From positions 161,930,048-161,967,560 of the forward strand of contig JBOZIK010000001.1 in NCBI GenBank assembly GCA_051453625.1: 37,513 bases of DNA, written 5' to 3'. The translations under genes and the position numbers were made by a program. Source of the stretch: Welwitschia mirabilis (taxonomy: Eukaryota; Gnetophyta; Gnetopsida; Welwitschiales). Below the pieces are notes generated by a model. That model did no database searches. It was given only the letters and a program-made list of their open reading frames with translations, and had not been told where the DNA came from. Below, piece by piece: positions 11,690-21,128 of this stretch (within the stretch, counting starts at the first letter, position 1; each line of letters begins with the position of its first letter).

Positions 11690-12960
11690 ATGGTTGCATC
11701 TAAATATTCTTTATATAATTTAAACTGTTATCCATTAATCTTTTAAATCTCCATAATCTCTAAGTCTAAAATCTCAATTGAGCCATTAGGATGCACCTTT
11801 TCTACAAGGTAAGGATCTAACGATTTAGAAGTTAACTTGTTATTTAATGAACTCTAGTATTTTATAATAAGACAAGTTAACTAGGTTTAAACTTTTTGTG
11901 AAATATCTTTTATCATGTTTGAACTTTGATTGGGATTTATGGATTAATTGATGATGTATGACACGAGTTCACTTTTCATTAAAATGATCTAATTATCCTA
12001 ATCTATATTTACAATTTTCATTAAAATCCACAAGATTAAGTTAATAAGATGCATGATAAGAATTATAACATACATCAATAGGTAACATACAAACTTTACC
12101 ATACACAAGTTCATAAAGTAAAAAACTAAGAGAAGTACGCCAAGTAGTATAATAAGCCCAAACTATGTCATTAAGTTTAAAGGTCCAAGACTTTTTATTA
12201 ATAAAGATAATTTTTTGTAACATTTTCTTTATTTATTTGTTAGCATTTTTAACTTGTCTATTAGTCTGAGGATAATAAGCATAAGCTAATTTATGTTTTA
12301 TATCAATGAATAAAAGAAGTTTTCTAAAAATTTAATTAATGAAATGAGTAATTTGATCACTAATAATAACTATAGGAAAACCAAATCTTTAAAAAATATG
12401 AGTTCTAAGAAAATAACAAACATTTTAGAAACCATTAAAAGAAGTAGGTATGGCTTTAACCCATTTATTCACATAATCTACAGCCATTAAAATGGAATTC
12501 TTATTAGAATAAGGTGGATTAATAGGACTCATAAAATAAATATGTTAATAATCAAAATAATCACACTCAAGAATATGTCTAAGGGGCATTTCCTATGAAT
12601 GAACAAGGCTACAATAATGCTAACAAGAATTATATCTTCCAGAAAAATTAAAATAATAACAAAAACAAATATGTCAATAAAACTAAAATGGAAGATTTTC
12701 ATTATGGTTTTATGTCTAGTAAAGTATTCTCCACAAATACCACTATGAAAAAGATGAAGGATCTTAGGCATTTCCAAATCAAACATATATTTTCTCATGA
12801 TTTAGTCTTTACACATATGGTACAAATATGGTTCTATCCACTTGTGGTTACTTATTTGATGAATAAAAGATTTGCATTAATTATAAGTCTAATGTTGTAG
12901 TGTTTTCATGGTCACAAGATAGTTAACAATGTCAGCATATCAAAGAGGAGGATAAGAAGA
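11690..12960 (-). pseudogene. pol: Integrase of element B (decayed)
   Basis: Integrase inserts the element cDNA into host DNA. Reading the minus strand from 12960, the linker phrase YADIVNYLVT comes first, then the zinc-binding N-terminal region at about 12798-12590 (LHLFHSGICGEYF), where the second histidine is tyrosine and the paired cysteines are gone. The catalytic core follows: ILMAVDYVNKW with the first Asp at 12479-12477, VIISDQITHF with the second Asp at 12358-12356, then YYPQTNRQVKNAN, where the catalytic Glu is Lys at 12250-12248. After this come the conserved AYYTTWRTSLSFLLYELVYG segment and a GPY/F-like C-terminal piece (PYLVEKVHPNGSIEI) near 11770-11830, in a shifted frame. Several stops, a frameshift and the lost Glu make it inactive. 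Confidence 0.9.
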
Positions 12961-13106
12961 AGATATAGTAAAAAGCTACTCATCAGGAAAAGAATCATCA
13001 AGGATAGAATTATCTAAAGAAGAAAAAGGATAAGATAAGTGATTGGTAATAAAATTATGCTTCCTTACTTTATCTATGATGATTAAGTTAAAATCTTGCA
13101 TAAGGA
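12961..13106 (-). pseudogene. pol: End of RNase H and linker to integrase of element B
   Basis: The minus strand reads the distal RNase H segment MQDFNLIIIDKVRKHNF, then a broken 'ADHLSRL'-type phrase (TNHLSYPF) and an acidic linker with DDSFPDE, all usual in Athila-like Pol between RNase H and integrase. Its upstream half lies 7.7 kb away at 20864-21128, on the other side of the nested copia element. The frame continues correctly across the junction if the insert and one target copy are ignored. Confidence 0.85.
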
Positions 13107-13111
13107 GGATT
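13107..13111. repeat. Left target-site duplication of the nested copia element
   Basis: GGATT, paired with GGATC at 20859-20863, one transition apart. Removing one copy and the insert rejoins the RNase H coding frame without gain or loss of a base. Confidence 0.85.
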
Positions 13112-14187
13112 TATAAGATCAAGAATCCTAGAGGGGAATGAATAGGTTCTTTTAAAAATATACAACACAGTATTCTAAATGAATCTAATATTAGACAAAA
13201 ACTTACACACAGTAATTAACTAGTCCAAAATGTGCATAAAAAAGGAAAATAACAGAAGTAAAGAAATAATAACTAAAAGCACAAAAGTACCAAATGGATG
13301 CATGCAGGATTTATAGTGGTTTGAGAAACCTCCTACTCCACTCTCGACAAATAGCTTATTTCCAAGCTAGATCTAGATCTTTGTTACTCCACCAAGTATT
13401 TCAAGTTCATCTGTAATCTTTACAAATGGATATTTCTAAGCTTAGTCTTAACCTTTAAGTAGACTTTTTAAGGTTTAATCTCAACCTTTGATTAGACATT
13501 TTAAGGTTTAGTCTCAATCTTTGAGTGAACTTTTCAAGTCTTAGTCTCAATCTTTTCCAATACAAAGTAATGATGTAATGATGTTAAATATACACGAATA
13601 TCACTCATTCTTAATGTAGTGGATTTGATGGAGCTCTTTTCTTGTAAATGTAAAATGAATAAAGCACAAGATCTGACCTTGAATGTATAGATGATATAGA
13701 TGATAGATCTTCCCTGATTAGAAGTACATATGCCAAGATACAATAGTGAATATCACAAGATTACAGTGCTCATTCCTTTAGATCCAATAGATTAAAACAA
13801 TTAAAAAATGATTCCAAAAGGATTTTTTAGTCATCTATCTCTTGGCTATTTATATTAGAAGAATTTTATGGTTTATTACATTTGAAATGAACTTCTAATG
13901 GCTAGAAAGGGCTAAAAAATGGCTACCCAACAACTACGTAATAGATACATAATGACTTGAAAATTTTACTTCTGTTTTGTCTAGTCGAACCCTTAAAAGT
14001 CTTGTCAATCCCAACTGGTATCGTAACTTACACAGATTACCTAAGTAAGAATTTTTATCATCCTAATTTCTTATGACTTTATTTCTAGTTGATCCCTTCT
14101 GTGTCTACTCTATCCTAGTCTAATTACCCACAATAAAATTTAATCGCTCGCTTATCTTAATAGAATTTTCTAGTTTCTAGCATCAAT

Positions 14188-14250
14188 TCTAGTCGACCCC
14201 TTCAGATGTCTGGTCGACCCCTTCAGATGTCTGGTTGACCCCATGATAAT
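14188..14250. repeat. Three tandem 21-bp units with a GTCGAC core
   Basis: Units of type TCTRGTCGACCCCTTCAGATG start at 14188, 14209 and 14230, the third decayed. Single units or half units lie elsewhere in the same LTR (about 13979, 14092, 14515, 14575 and 14597). The core GGTCGACC is a perfect palindrome. The partner LTR has about ten looser copies but not this tandem trio. Confidence 0.85.
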
Positions 14251-14303
14251 GGCTTAGGAGTATCAGAGGCATAATGATCAAGTCTGGTTGACTCTATCAT
14301 CAG

Positions 14304-14499
14304 NNNNNNNNNNNNNNNNNNNNNNNNNNNNNNNNNNNNNNNNNNNNNNNNNNNNNNNNNNNNNNNNNNNNNNNNNNNNNNNNNNNNNNNNNNNNNNNNN
14401 NNNNNNNNNNNNNNNNNNNNNNNNNNNNNNNNNNNNNNNNNNNNNNNNNNNNNNNNNNNNNNNNNNNNNNNNNNNNNNNNNNNNNNNNNNNNNNNNNNN
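14304..14499. other. N run (196) inside the copia 3' LTR
   Basis: The flanks align with 20390 and about 20595 of the other LTR, where roughly 200 bp lie between. The gap length is therefore realistic, and the missing bases are LTR sequence like 20391-20595. Confidence 0.85.
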
Positions 14500-14757
14500 T
14501 ATAGGGTTGATTAATACCATTAGAAATCTAGTTAACTCGTCTAGATGCAGTTCATTTAGTCTATCTGCTTTAGATGCGATCAATCCCTTAAAAGTCTGGT
14601 TGATCCCTTAAGAGGATACAAAAACTAATAGGTTTCTAATGCTTAGAATTTGATGGTTTTAGATTTATCTTTTAACCTGTAAGTATTTAACATCTTCTAC
14701 ATAATATACATAAATTTTGTTATGTAGAAAACATTAGTTTGACATCAATTTATAAAA

Positions 14758-14861
14758 NNNNNNNNNNNNNNNNNNNNNNNNNNNNNNNNNNNNNNNNNNN
14801 NNNNNNNNNNNNNNNNNNNNNNNNNNNNNNNNNNNNNNNNNNNNNNNNNNNNNNNNNNNNN
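14758..14861. other. N run (104) at the LTR/internal boundary of the copia element
   Basis: It hides the last bases of the 3' LTR and the adjoining polypurine tract. No repeat is seen across it. Confidence 0.9.
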
Positions 14862-15473
14862 TAATACTTTTTAAAACACATTAGAACATTTTAAACAATC
14901 AAATTGTGTGCTTAAAATCGAACAAATTTAATATGCACATTTGAAAGGTTAAGGCATAACTAAATGAATAGAATAATGTCATTATATAAATTATTTAATA
15001 CTTTAATCAGATATCACATATTAAAATTTATTTCCAATATTAGAAGACTTTAAACTTTTAAGTTAAGCACATATGGTACTAATAGAAAAACATGTTAAAT
15101 ACATATGATTTGAATAAGCATAAAAGGATTTGAAAAACCAATTAAAAATAATTTAGAGCATAATAGAAAAGTGCATTTAAACATATGCAAATATTACAAA
15201 CTAAAAGCACTCATCAAGTACATACATATGAAAGTATATGAAAAATACCCAACAACAAACAAATAATTCTCCACCTTTTGACATTAATGACAAAGGAGAG
15301 AATACAAACCCAAAGTAAAACATATTTTGAAAAATTTCTAATCAGACTCCTCTTCTTCTTATTCTTATTCTTCTTTAAAGTTTTCCTCTAAATTGTCTTT
15401 CTTATCTCTTATGTGTGCTAAGATGATGGCCTCTGCTAAGGTGTCAGCATTATCATAACCAGCTGCTATGAGT
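14862..15473 (-). other. 3' noncoding region of the copia element
   Basis: AT-rich and without a coding frame. At 15268-15279 the minus strand reads AAAAGGTGGAGAA after GTCATTAATGTC. This resembles the 'AAAGGGGGAGA' tract that ends pol in large copia elements of the SIRE/Maximus kind, but it lies about 500 bp from the LTR and may not be the working polypurine tract. Confidence 0.5.
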
Positions 15474-16268
15474 GCTTACTTCATGTATCTGATACAAGAA
15501 TTAATCCATCTTAGATATGAAAGGGTCTTATCAAGAGAGAATTCCTTTAGAGAGGGATACTTTGAGGATTTCTTAAATGGGAGAAAGATATGCATACAGG
15601 ATAATGTCACACATCCAATGGGTGCCATAGGTAGGAGGGGTTCTAGTTTTGGATGAAAGGTAATATAAAAATAACAGCACAAACTTGTAATAAGCACATA
15701 GTAGAATAATGTCCTAATCCTATGGTATTCCAACTATAAGATTATATTATTCAGTATATAGTAGAAGGCTTCATTATGATGCCCAACTAAAGGTAAGAAG
15801 TTATAAGTGAAAATCAAGTGAAGAAAATGGTATTTTAGTGTTGACAATGAAGTAGAAATGGTATGCTTTCAAGAGTATATCTTACCATAGATCTCCCTGG
15901 TAATTGTAGACTTCTCTTCCATAGTGTCTTAAAGAGGCCAAAACTCTTCATAGTCACCACTGAAAAGATCAGTCAGCTCAGAAATGAGATTTATTATTAC
16001 TCTCAATCACTTCCCCAAAATGAGGATTTCAAGGGTCTAGAGTCATGATCATAATAAGCATTATAGTAAAAAATCTAAGTGAGAAATGGATAAGTAGAGT
16101 GAGAAACATCTAAAATGTAATCAAGATACTGATTTCTTAGGATTTGCATGACTTCCCTAAGCTCTCTAAGCTCTGATGTTGCTATAGACCACTCTCGGCA
16201 CATTGGCTTCTTCTCAAACTTTTCTAAAAACTTGTCAATATTCTCTTTAGACATTCCATGGTAGAAAA
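15474..16268 (-). pseudogene. Plant transposon-protein-like remnant within the copia element
   Basis: From ATG at 16268-16266 the minus strand reads MSKENIDKFLEKFEKKPMC, then a stretch ending FYYNAYYDHDSRPLKSSFWG (first stop near 16092). A shifted frame continues with LHLIFTYNFLPLVGHHNEAF and runs open at 15733-15476, with LLPMAPIG. The phrases 'FYANAY....', 'LHHI.TYNFLPR.GHRDEV' and 'LP.G' occur in this order in the 'putative plant transposon protein' family (Pfam PF20167, from memory). That family is found beside or inside plant retroelements, and its role is unknown. Two or more frameshifts and several stops make it a pseudogene. Its place, where integrase and RT should be, suggests the copia element captured it or lost pol around it. 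The family call is an inference from pattern. Confidence 0.55.
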
Positions 16269-16899
16269 TAGTAAGATCCCTTAAAGGAGATTCCTTAATT
16301 CTCCTCCTAGTAGGCTTTCAGCTATTTCAAGGAACTTAGAAGTAAGAAATCTAAAATAAAAGCACTAGATCTGAGATAAAACCTCTAGATCTATAATAAA
16401 AAACTCCAGATCTAAGAGATGGAGAAAGCTAGAACACAAGAAAGTCGATTTAGAGTCCTATTTATTTTATAAACTATCCAAAATAAGGTAAAATAAATAA
16501 AGAAATTAGGTTCACTAATAGTACTTCTACACTGTAATCTGTTAAGGCCAGCTAATTGTTGGAGATTCCAGTCAACTCATTAAGATACGAGACTACAGTA
16601 CTAGAAGGGGTTCAGGTGACTGGACTTTCAGCCTAATCAATCAACCACATCTGATTGACATTCTGTAATTAGCTAAAGGATGGTAAGTAAACCCCAAATT
16701 TGTTTTTATGATTGACAAGTAAATTCTAAAAATAGGGTGTTACATTAGAGTTTTGTAGAAAATGTTCAAATTTATCAACATATAGGCAAATATTCCCTTT
16801 TTGCATGTCATAGTTTATATAATTTAATTGATTAATCAAATAAGCATCTATTCTATAAATATTATCTACTTATTTTGTAGTGAAGATTATAACTTTTTT
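16269..16899 (-). other. Spacer between protease and downstream remnant of the copia element
   Basis: No RT, RNase H or integrase motif on either strand. Short AGATCT-containing repeats occur near 16363-16416, and a few degenerate GTCAAC/GTTGAC-type pieces like those of the LTR near 16571-16665. This is where pol is missing. Confidence 0.6.
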
Positions 16900-17230
16900 T
16901 TTTTTGCATCTTCAACTTTGTATTTTAGTTTTCTAAAAATTACTTTGTAACCTTTGTTATATAATTGACAAATGCTTAATAAATTATGTTTTAGACCATT
17001 TATATAAAGTACATCATCAAGTTTAGATAACTTACCTCCCTTGATAGGTCCTGTACCTTCTATCTTTACCTTTTTGTTGTTTCCAAAAATTACTTCTCCT
17101 TCATTAATACTCTTTTAGTGTTGAAATTTTGATCTTTCTCTAGACATATGCCTTGTGCATCCACTGTCTAGATATCATCTATTGGTATTTGATCCTCTGA
17201 GAGCTATCTGTGTTAGAAAAATTTTGAGAT
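16900..17230 (-). pseudogene. pol: Copia aspartic protease region
   Basis: The protease cleaves the Gag-Pol polyprotein. The minus strand reads YLDSGCTRHMSRERSKF with the catalytic triplet Asp-Ser-Gly at 17168-17160, the classic copia 'WYLDSGCSRHMTG' phrase. It continues through EVIFGNNKKVKIEGTG, GPIKGGKLSKLDDVLYINGL and KHNLLSICQLYNKGYKVIF, all in the order seen in copia proteases and the following linker. A stop replaces the Trp/Tyr before DSG and another occurs after KFQH. The active-site triplet itself survives. Upstream it joins the gag zinc-knuckle region. Downstream, normal copia Pol would go on to GAG-pre-integrase and integrase, but here it breaks down in an A-rich stretch near 16900. 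Confidence 0.88.
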
Positions 17231-17723
17231 TATTATCTCTAACCCGTTTAGTCTTGTTAGACTTATGTAATAAACTTCTCTTAAGAATAAATTTAAATAG
17301 TAAAGTCTTTTCAAAATTTGAGAAAAGAATTAATTATCTAATTTTGTAAAAAATCTTTGAATAACTAAATTTACTACAAAAGTTACATGAAAGTTTAGAA
17401 ACATACGTGCTTTTGCAATTTACATGTTCTTGTAATTTTTGTAAAGTAAAGCTAATATCTAATTTGTCTTTAGTAGGTTTCCCACTCCAAGAATCTATTC
17501 CAATCTAGATAAACCACTAGAAAAATTATCTACAAAAAAAGAAAGATATTTTACTAGAGACATTAAATTGGTATTATCAGATTTTAGCATATTATATTTC
17601 ATTTCCATTTTCTCTATCTCTTTGATAAGAGTCTTAACTACTCTGTTCAAATCATTTATTCTTTTAGTTAGCTTTTCACATTCATCATATAACTCTTGAT
17701 ATGTATCTTCTAACTCATCTTCT

Positions 17724-18293
17724 TCTTCATTGATCATGTCTAAATCATCAGGATCTATCATGCTAGGATCACTTTTGAGGGATGGTATAATAGCCATGAA
17801 AAACAATCTTCTATCTCTATCTGATTCTTGATCTAAATAGCTTTCATCATCATCATCATCATCATCATTGTCCCATGTGGAAATAAAAGAGAAATTCTTT
17901 GATTTCCTGTTATCTTCCCTTGTGTTGGGGCACTCATTTGCCATATGACCAAATTCTTTGCATNNNNNNNNNNNNNNNNNNNNNNNNNNNNNNNNNNNNN
18001 NNNNNNNNNNNNNNNNNNNNNNNNNNNNNNNNNNNNNNNNNNNNNNNNNNNNNNNNNNNNNNNTCTTCATTGATCATGTCTAAATTATCAGGCTCTAACA
18101 TTCTAGGAACATCTTTGAGGGATGGTACAATAACTATGAAAATAACCTTCTATCTCTGTTTGATTCTTGATCTAAATGGCTTTTATCATCATCATCATTA
18201 TCTCATGTGGTAATGAAAGATGGATTCTTTATTTTCCTATTATCTCTTCTTGTGTTGAAGCACTCATTTTCTATATTATCAAATCCTTTGCAT
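17724..18293. repeat. Duplicated gag module either side of a 100-N gap
   Basis: 17724-17963 (240 bp) and 18064-18293 (230 bp) are the same piece of gag, at roughly 83-85% identity by eye. Both start TCTTCATTGATCATGTCTAA, and both end at the TTTGCAT that encodes the zinc-knuckle cysteine. The left copy is open; the right copy has stops and a shorter Asp run. The N run at 17964-18063 is exactly 100. This is either a real tandem duplication or two different copia copies joined at a scaffold gap. Confidence 0.85.
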
Positions 18294-18530
18294 AAGTAGC
18301 ATTGGATTTCTTTTATCTTTCTCTTGCTTCTTTTTGTGTTTTAGATGACTTCTTTTAAATTTCTACTTGATTTTTCTTCCTTTTTCTTCCTATGTAAAAA
18401 CTTTCTGAACTGTTTGGCTAGAAGAGCAACTTCATCCTCATCCAAATCCTCATCATCTATAGTTTTCTTGCACACATTTTAAAGAAATACCTTTCTTATT
18501 ATTTTCAATAAATTTAAGCTCATAGTTTGC

Positions 18531-18584
18531 NNNNNNNNNNNNNNNNNNNNNNNNNNNNNNNNNNNNNNNNNNNNNNNNNNNNNN
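18531..18584. other. N run (54) in copia gag
   Basis: It interrupts the UBN2-type domain just after KRFVPKVTT. The size would cost about 18 residues. Confidence 0.95.
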
Positions 18585-19210
18585 ATGGTTGTGACCTTCG
18601 GTACAAATCTCTTAGGTAGAAATATCAAGACTTTCTTTATCATCTTTTCTTCATCTAAGCATTCTCTAAGGTGTGTCATAGAGTTTATGATATCAGTGAG
18701 TCTAGTAAAGAATTCTTGCAAGGTCTCTTCTTCATCCATATGGATATATTCAAATTTTAAAATAAGCATCTAAAGTTTTTCTTACTTTACAGTTGAGGTT
18801 ATTTCATGTGATACTTCAAGAATATTCTAATATTTCTTAGCATGATTACAATTTACTATGCATTTAAACTCATCTACACAGACTACACAAAATCTGGCAT
18901 TAAGAGCATGGGTATCTATGATGGCTTTTGAATTGTTAGTGGAGGTCCATTAATTCCGAGGTTTGGGAATTCGGATAGTGTTACTATTGATATTAGTTTG
19001 AGTTAACATAGGCATAATGTAATCTTTATAAATGACTTCCTCTATATCAGAATCTAAAGATCTAAGAAATATTCTCATTCTAGCTTTCTAGTAAGTATAG
19101 TTTGACCCATCAAATATAGGTAGATCATCAATGAAGATACCATTAGATGGATTACTCATTATAGGATTTTAAAGTCAAGATTGGTTAAAATCTAAAAAAG
19201 ACTCAAAAAA

Positions 19211-19222
19211 GCTATGATACCA
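19211..19222 (-). promoter_or_regulatory. Primer binding site of the copia element (initiator tRNA-Met)
   Basis: The minus strand reads TGGTATCATAGC, one mismatch from the initiator-Met site TGGTATCAGAGC. It is 2 bp from the LTR end at 19225, the usual spacing, and sets orientation and boundary. Confidence 0.92.
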
Positions 19223-19224
19223 AT

Positions 19225-20858
19225 TAATAGGATCAAGACCCCTGGGTGGTGAATAAGTTCTTTTAAAAATATACAATATAGTATTCTAAATGAATCCAAT
19301 ATTAGATAAAAACTTGCATACATTAATTAACTAATCCAAAATGTGCATGAAAAAAGGAAAATAATAGAAGTAAAGAAATAATAACTAAAAGCATAAAAGT
19401 ACCAAATGAATGCACATAGGATTTATAATGATTCAAGAAACTTCCTACTTCACTCTCGATGCTTAGCTTATCCCTAAGCTAGATCCAGATCTTTATTACT
19501 CCATCAGGCATTGTAGGTTCACCTATAATCTTTACAAATGGACTTTTTCAGGCTTAGTCTCCATTTTTGAGTGGACTTTTCAAGGCTTAGTATCAACCTT
19601 TAAGCAAACATTTTAAGGCTTAGGTTTAACCTTTAAGTGAACTTTTCAAGGCCTAGTCTTAATCTTTCACAATACAAAGTAGTGATGTAATGATGCTAAA
19701 TATGCACAGATATCACTCATTTTTGATGCCCTGGATTTAATTGAGTTATTCTTCTGTAGATGTAAAATGAATAAAGCATAAGATTTGATATTGAATGTCA
19801 AGATAATACAGATAATAAATCTTTCTTAAACAGAAGTACAGATGCCAAGATACAATAGTGAGTATTAACAGATCACAATCCTCATTCCTTTAGATCTAAT
19901 AAATTGACATAATTGAAATATGATTCTAAAAGGATTCTTTAGTCATCTTTCTCTTGGCTATTTATATTGGAAGGCTTTTAGGGTTTATTAATTTAAAATA
20001 TACTTCCAACAACTATTAATGGCTAGAAAATAGCTACTAAATAACTACATAATGGATACATAATGATTAAAAAATTTTACTTCTTTTCTGTTTGGTTAAC
20101 CCCTTAAAAGTCTAGTCAATCTCAACTAGTGTCATCACTTACACAGGTTGTCTAAGTGAGAATTTTAGTTGCCCCAATTTCTCACAGCTTTATGTTCGGT
20201 TGACCCCTTCTAGGTCTAGTTAACCCTAGTTCGGTTTCCCATAATAAAATCCAATCGCTTTCTTATCCTGATAGAATTCTTTCCAATTTTTAACATCAGG
20301 TTTGGTCAACCCCTTTAGGTGTCTAGTCAGCTCCATGATGATTAGCTTAGAAGTATCATCTACACAGTGCTTAGATCCAATTGACCCTATCATAGATCCA
20401 GCTAACCCTTGACAATTAGTTTAGGAGTTCTATTTCTTGTTTTATAGATCTTGTCAACTCTATAAGGCTAATTAATTCTTTTTTATTTAGTCTAAGAATA
20501 CTATTTATCAGGTCTTCAAATCTAGTTAACCCCATAAGGATCTAGTCGATAACTTACCATTCAGTTCAAGGACATTGGTTATTAATGTTACAGATCCGAT
20601 CAATCTTATCAAAAATCTGATTGACCCCTTTGGATGCAGTTTATTTAATCTATTTGCTTCAGGTGTAGTCAACCCCTTGAAATTCTAGTCGGCCCCTTAA
20701 GAGGATATAAGAACTGACAAGTTTCTAGTGCTCAAAATTTAATGGTTTTAGCTTCACCTTTTGACCTGCAAGTAATTAACATCTTTTGCACAAGATACAT
20801 AAAATTTGCTATATAGAAAACATTAGTCTAACATCAATTAAAAAAACATAATCTAACA
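19225..20858 (-). repeat. 5' LTR of the copia element (1634 bp)
   Basis: It starts on the minus strand with TGTTAGATTATG at 20858 and ends next to the primer site. It aligns with the 3' LTR throughout. Its central part (about 20089-20700) carries some ten spaced units around GTCGAC, GTTGAC, GTTAAC or GTCAAC followed by CCCCTT. The other LTR end has lost the canonical CA. Confidence 0.92.
20089..20700. repeat. Dispersed GTYRAC-CCCCTT units in the copia 5' LTR
   Basis: Units of type 'TCTRGTYRACCCCTT' occur near 20092, 20109, 20196, 20213, 20300, 20320, 20380, 20524, 20547, 20611 and 20670. Most differ from GGTCGACCCCTT by C/T or G/A changes. They match the better preserved tandem units in the partner LTR. 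Confidence 0.7.
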
Positions 20859-20863
20859 GGATC
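20859..20863. repeat. Right target-site duplication of the copia element
   Basis: GGATC, pairing with GGATT at 13107-13111. It abuts the TGTTA end of the 5' LTR on the minus strand. Confidence 0.85.
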
Positions 20864-21128
20864 CATCTAATCAAACGTGCACTAGAGTCTTTCTTAGTTA
20901 TGAGGTAATAAATGGTAGCATGGTTGGTATAAACATTTATATGAAAGCCTAAACAATAATATCTAAGATAATTAAGGTAAGATATAATGGTTAGCATCTC
21001 TTTCTCTATAATGGTATAATTCATTTGAGCTCTAAATAATGATTTTCTATGATAATATATAACATGAAAATCATTTTCATATTTCTGATAAAGAACTCCA
21101 CCCATAGTAAAATTACTAGCATCACAAA
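20864..21128 (-). pseudogene. pol: RNase H domain of element B, upstream half
   Basis: RNase H removes the RNA template during reverse transcription. The minus strand reads the motif FRIICDASNFTMGGVLY with the first catalytic Asp, then HVIYYHRKSLFRAQMNYT, EKEMLTI with the catalytic Glu, and VYTNHATIYYLITKKD, where the Asp of the usual 'YTDHAA' is Asn (GAC to AAC, a transition). The frame is open from 21105 to the copia LTR. It is cut at the phrase RLIRWI by the nested element, with the remainder at 12961-13106. The frame then runs on a few codons into the LTR, which explains its odd C-terminus. Confidence 0.93.

Larger units (their letters stand above)
13112..14769 (-). repeat. 3' LTR of the copia element
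   Basis: It aligns with 19225-20858 from its first bases (ATCAAGA...GAATAGGTTC) to ACATCAATT at 14742-14750. The last 20 bp or so fall in the N run that begins at 14758, so the end is estimated from the partner. It contains a 196-N run at 14304-14499 and three 21-bp GTCGAC-type units at 14188-14250. Confidence 0.9.
17231..19159 (-). pseudogene. gag: Copia gag (decayed, interrupted by two N runs)
   Basis: From ATG at 19159-19157 the minus strand reads SNPSNGIFIDDLPIFDGSNY followed by KARMRIFLRSL, the copia Gag start 'P..FDG.NY..WK.RM', with the Trp codon now a stop (TGG to TAG). The helical UBN2-type domain follows (near 18820, then 18769-18590: DEEETLQEFFTRLTDIINSM). Next come a basic region, zinc knuckles and a long acidic and coiled-coil tail. 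The clean tail at 17963-17495 has CKEFGHMANECPNT (C-x4-H-x4-C half), an eight-Asp run, and a Glu/Lys-rich coiled coil. A second degenerate knuckle (CNFCSKFSYSKIFY) lies near 17380. The zinc-knuckle/Asp-run module occurs twice, either side of a 100-N gap. Stops and frameshifts make it non-functional. Confidence 0.87.
13112..20858 (-). mobile_element. Nested Ty1/copia retrotransposon, non-autonomous
   Basis: A 7.7-kb minus-strand element inserted in the RNase H gene of B. It has 5' LTR at 19225-20858, an initiator-Met primer site, a copia-type gag with two zinc-knuckle regions, an aspartic protease motif, then a transposon-protein-like remnant and a 3' LTR at 13112 to about 14769. No integrase, RT or RNase H motif was found between protease and 3' LTR, so it relied on partners or lost pol by deletion. 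The ends are set by the target duplication, the TGTTA start and the primer site. By eye the LTRs are about 90% identical over the first 185 bp, younger than B as nesting requires. Four N runs fall inside it, and one may join two different copies. Confidence 0.92.

Noticed and set aside
12688-12900. 70-codon open frame on the plus strand
   Set aside because: It lies antisense to the integrase N-terminal region of B, whose minus-strand reading is clearly recognisable.
14278-14611. Frames on both strands around 14278-14611
   Set aside because: They are open only because most of their length is N; the site is inside an LTR.
17899-18213. Plus-strand frame ending in a His run
   Set aside because: It is the antisense of the Asp run in copia gag and spans an N gap.
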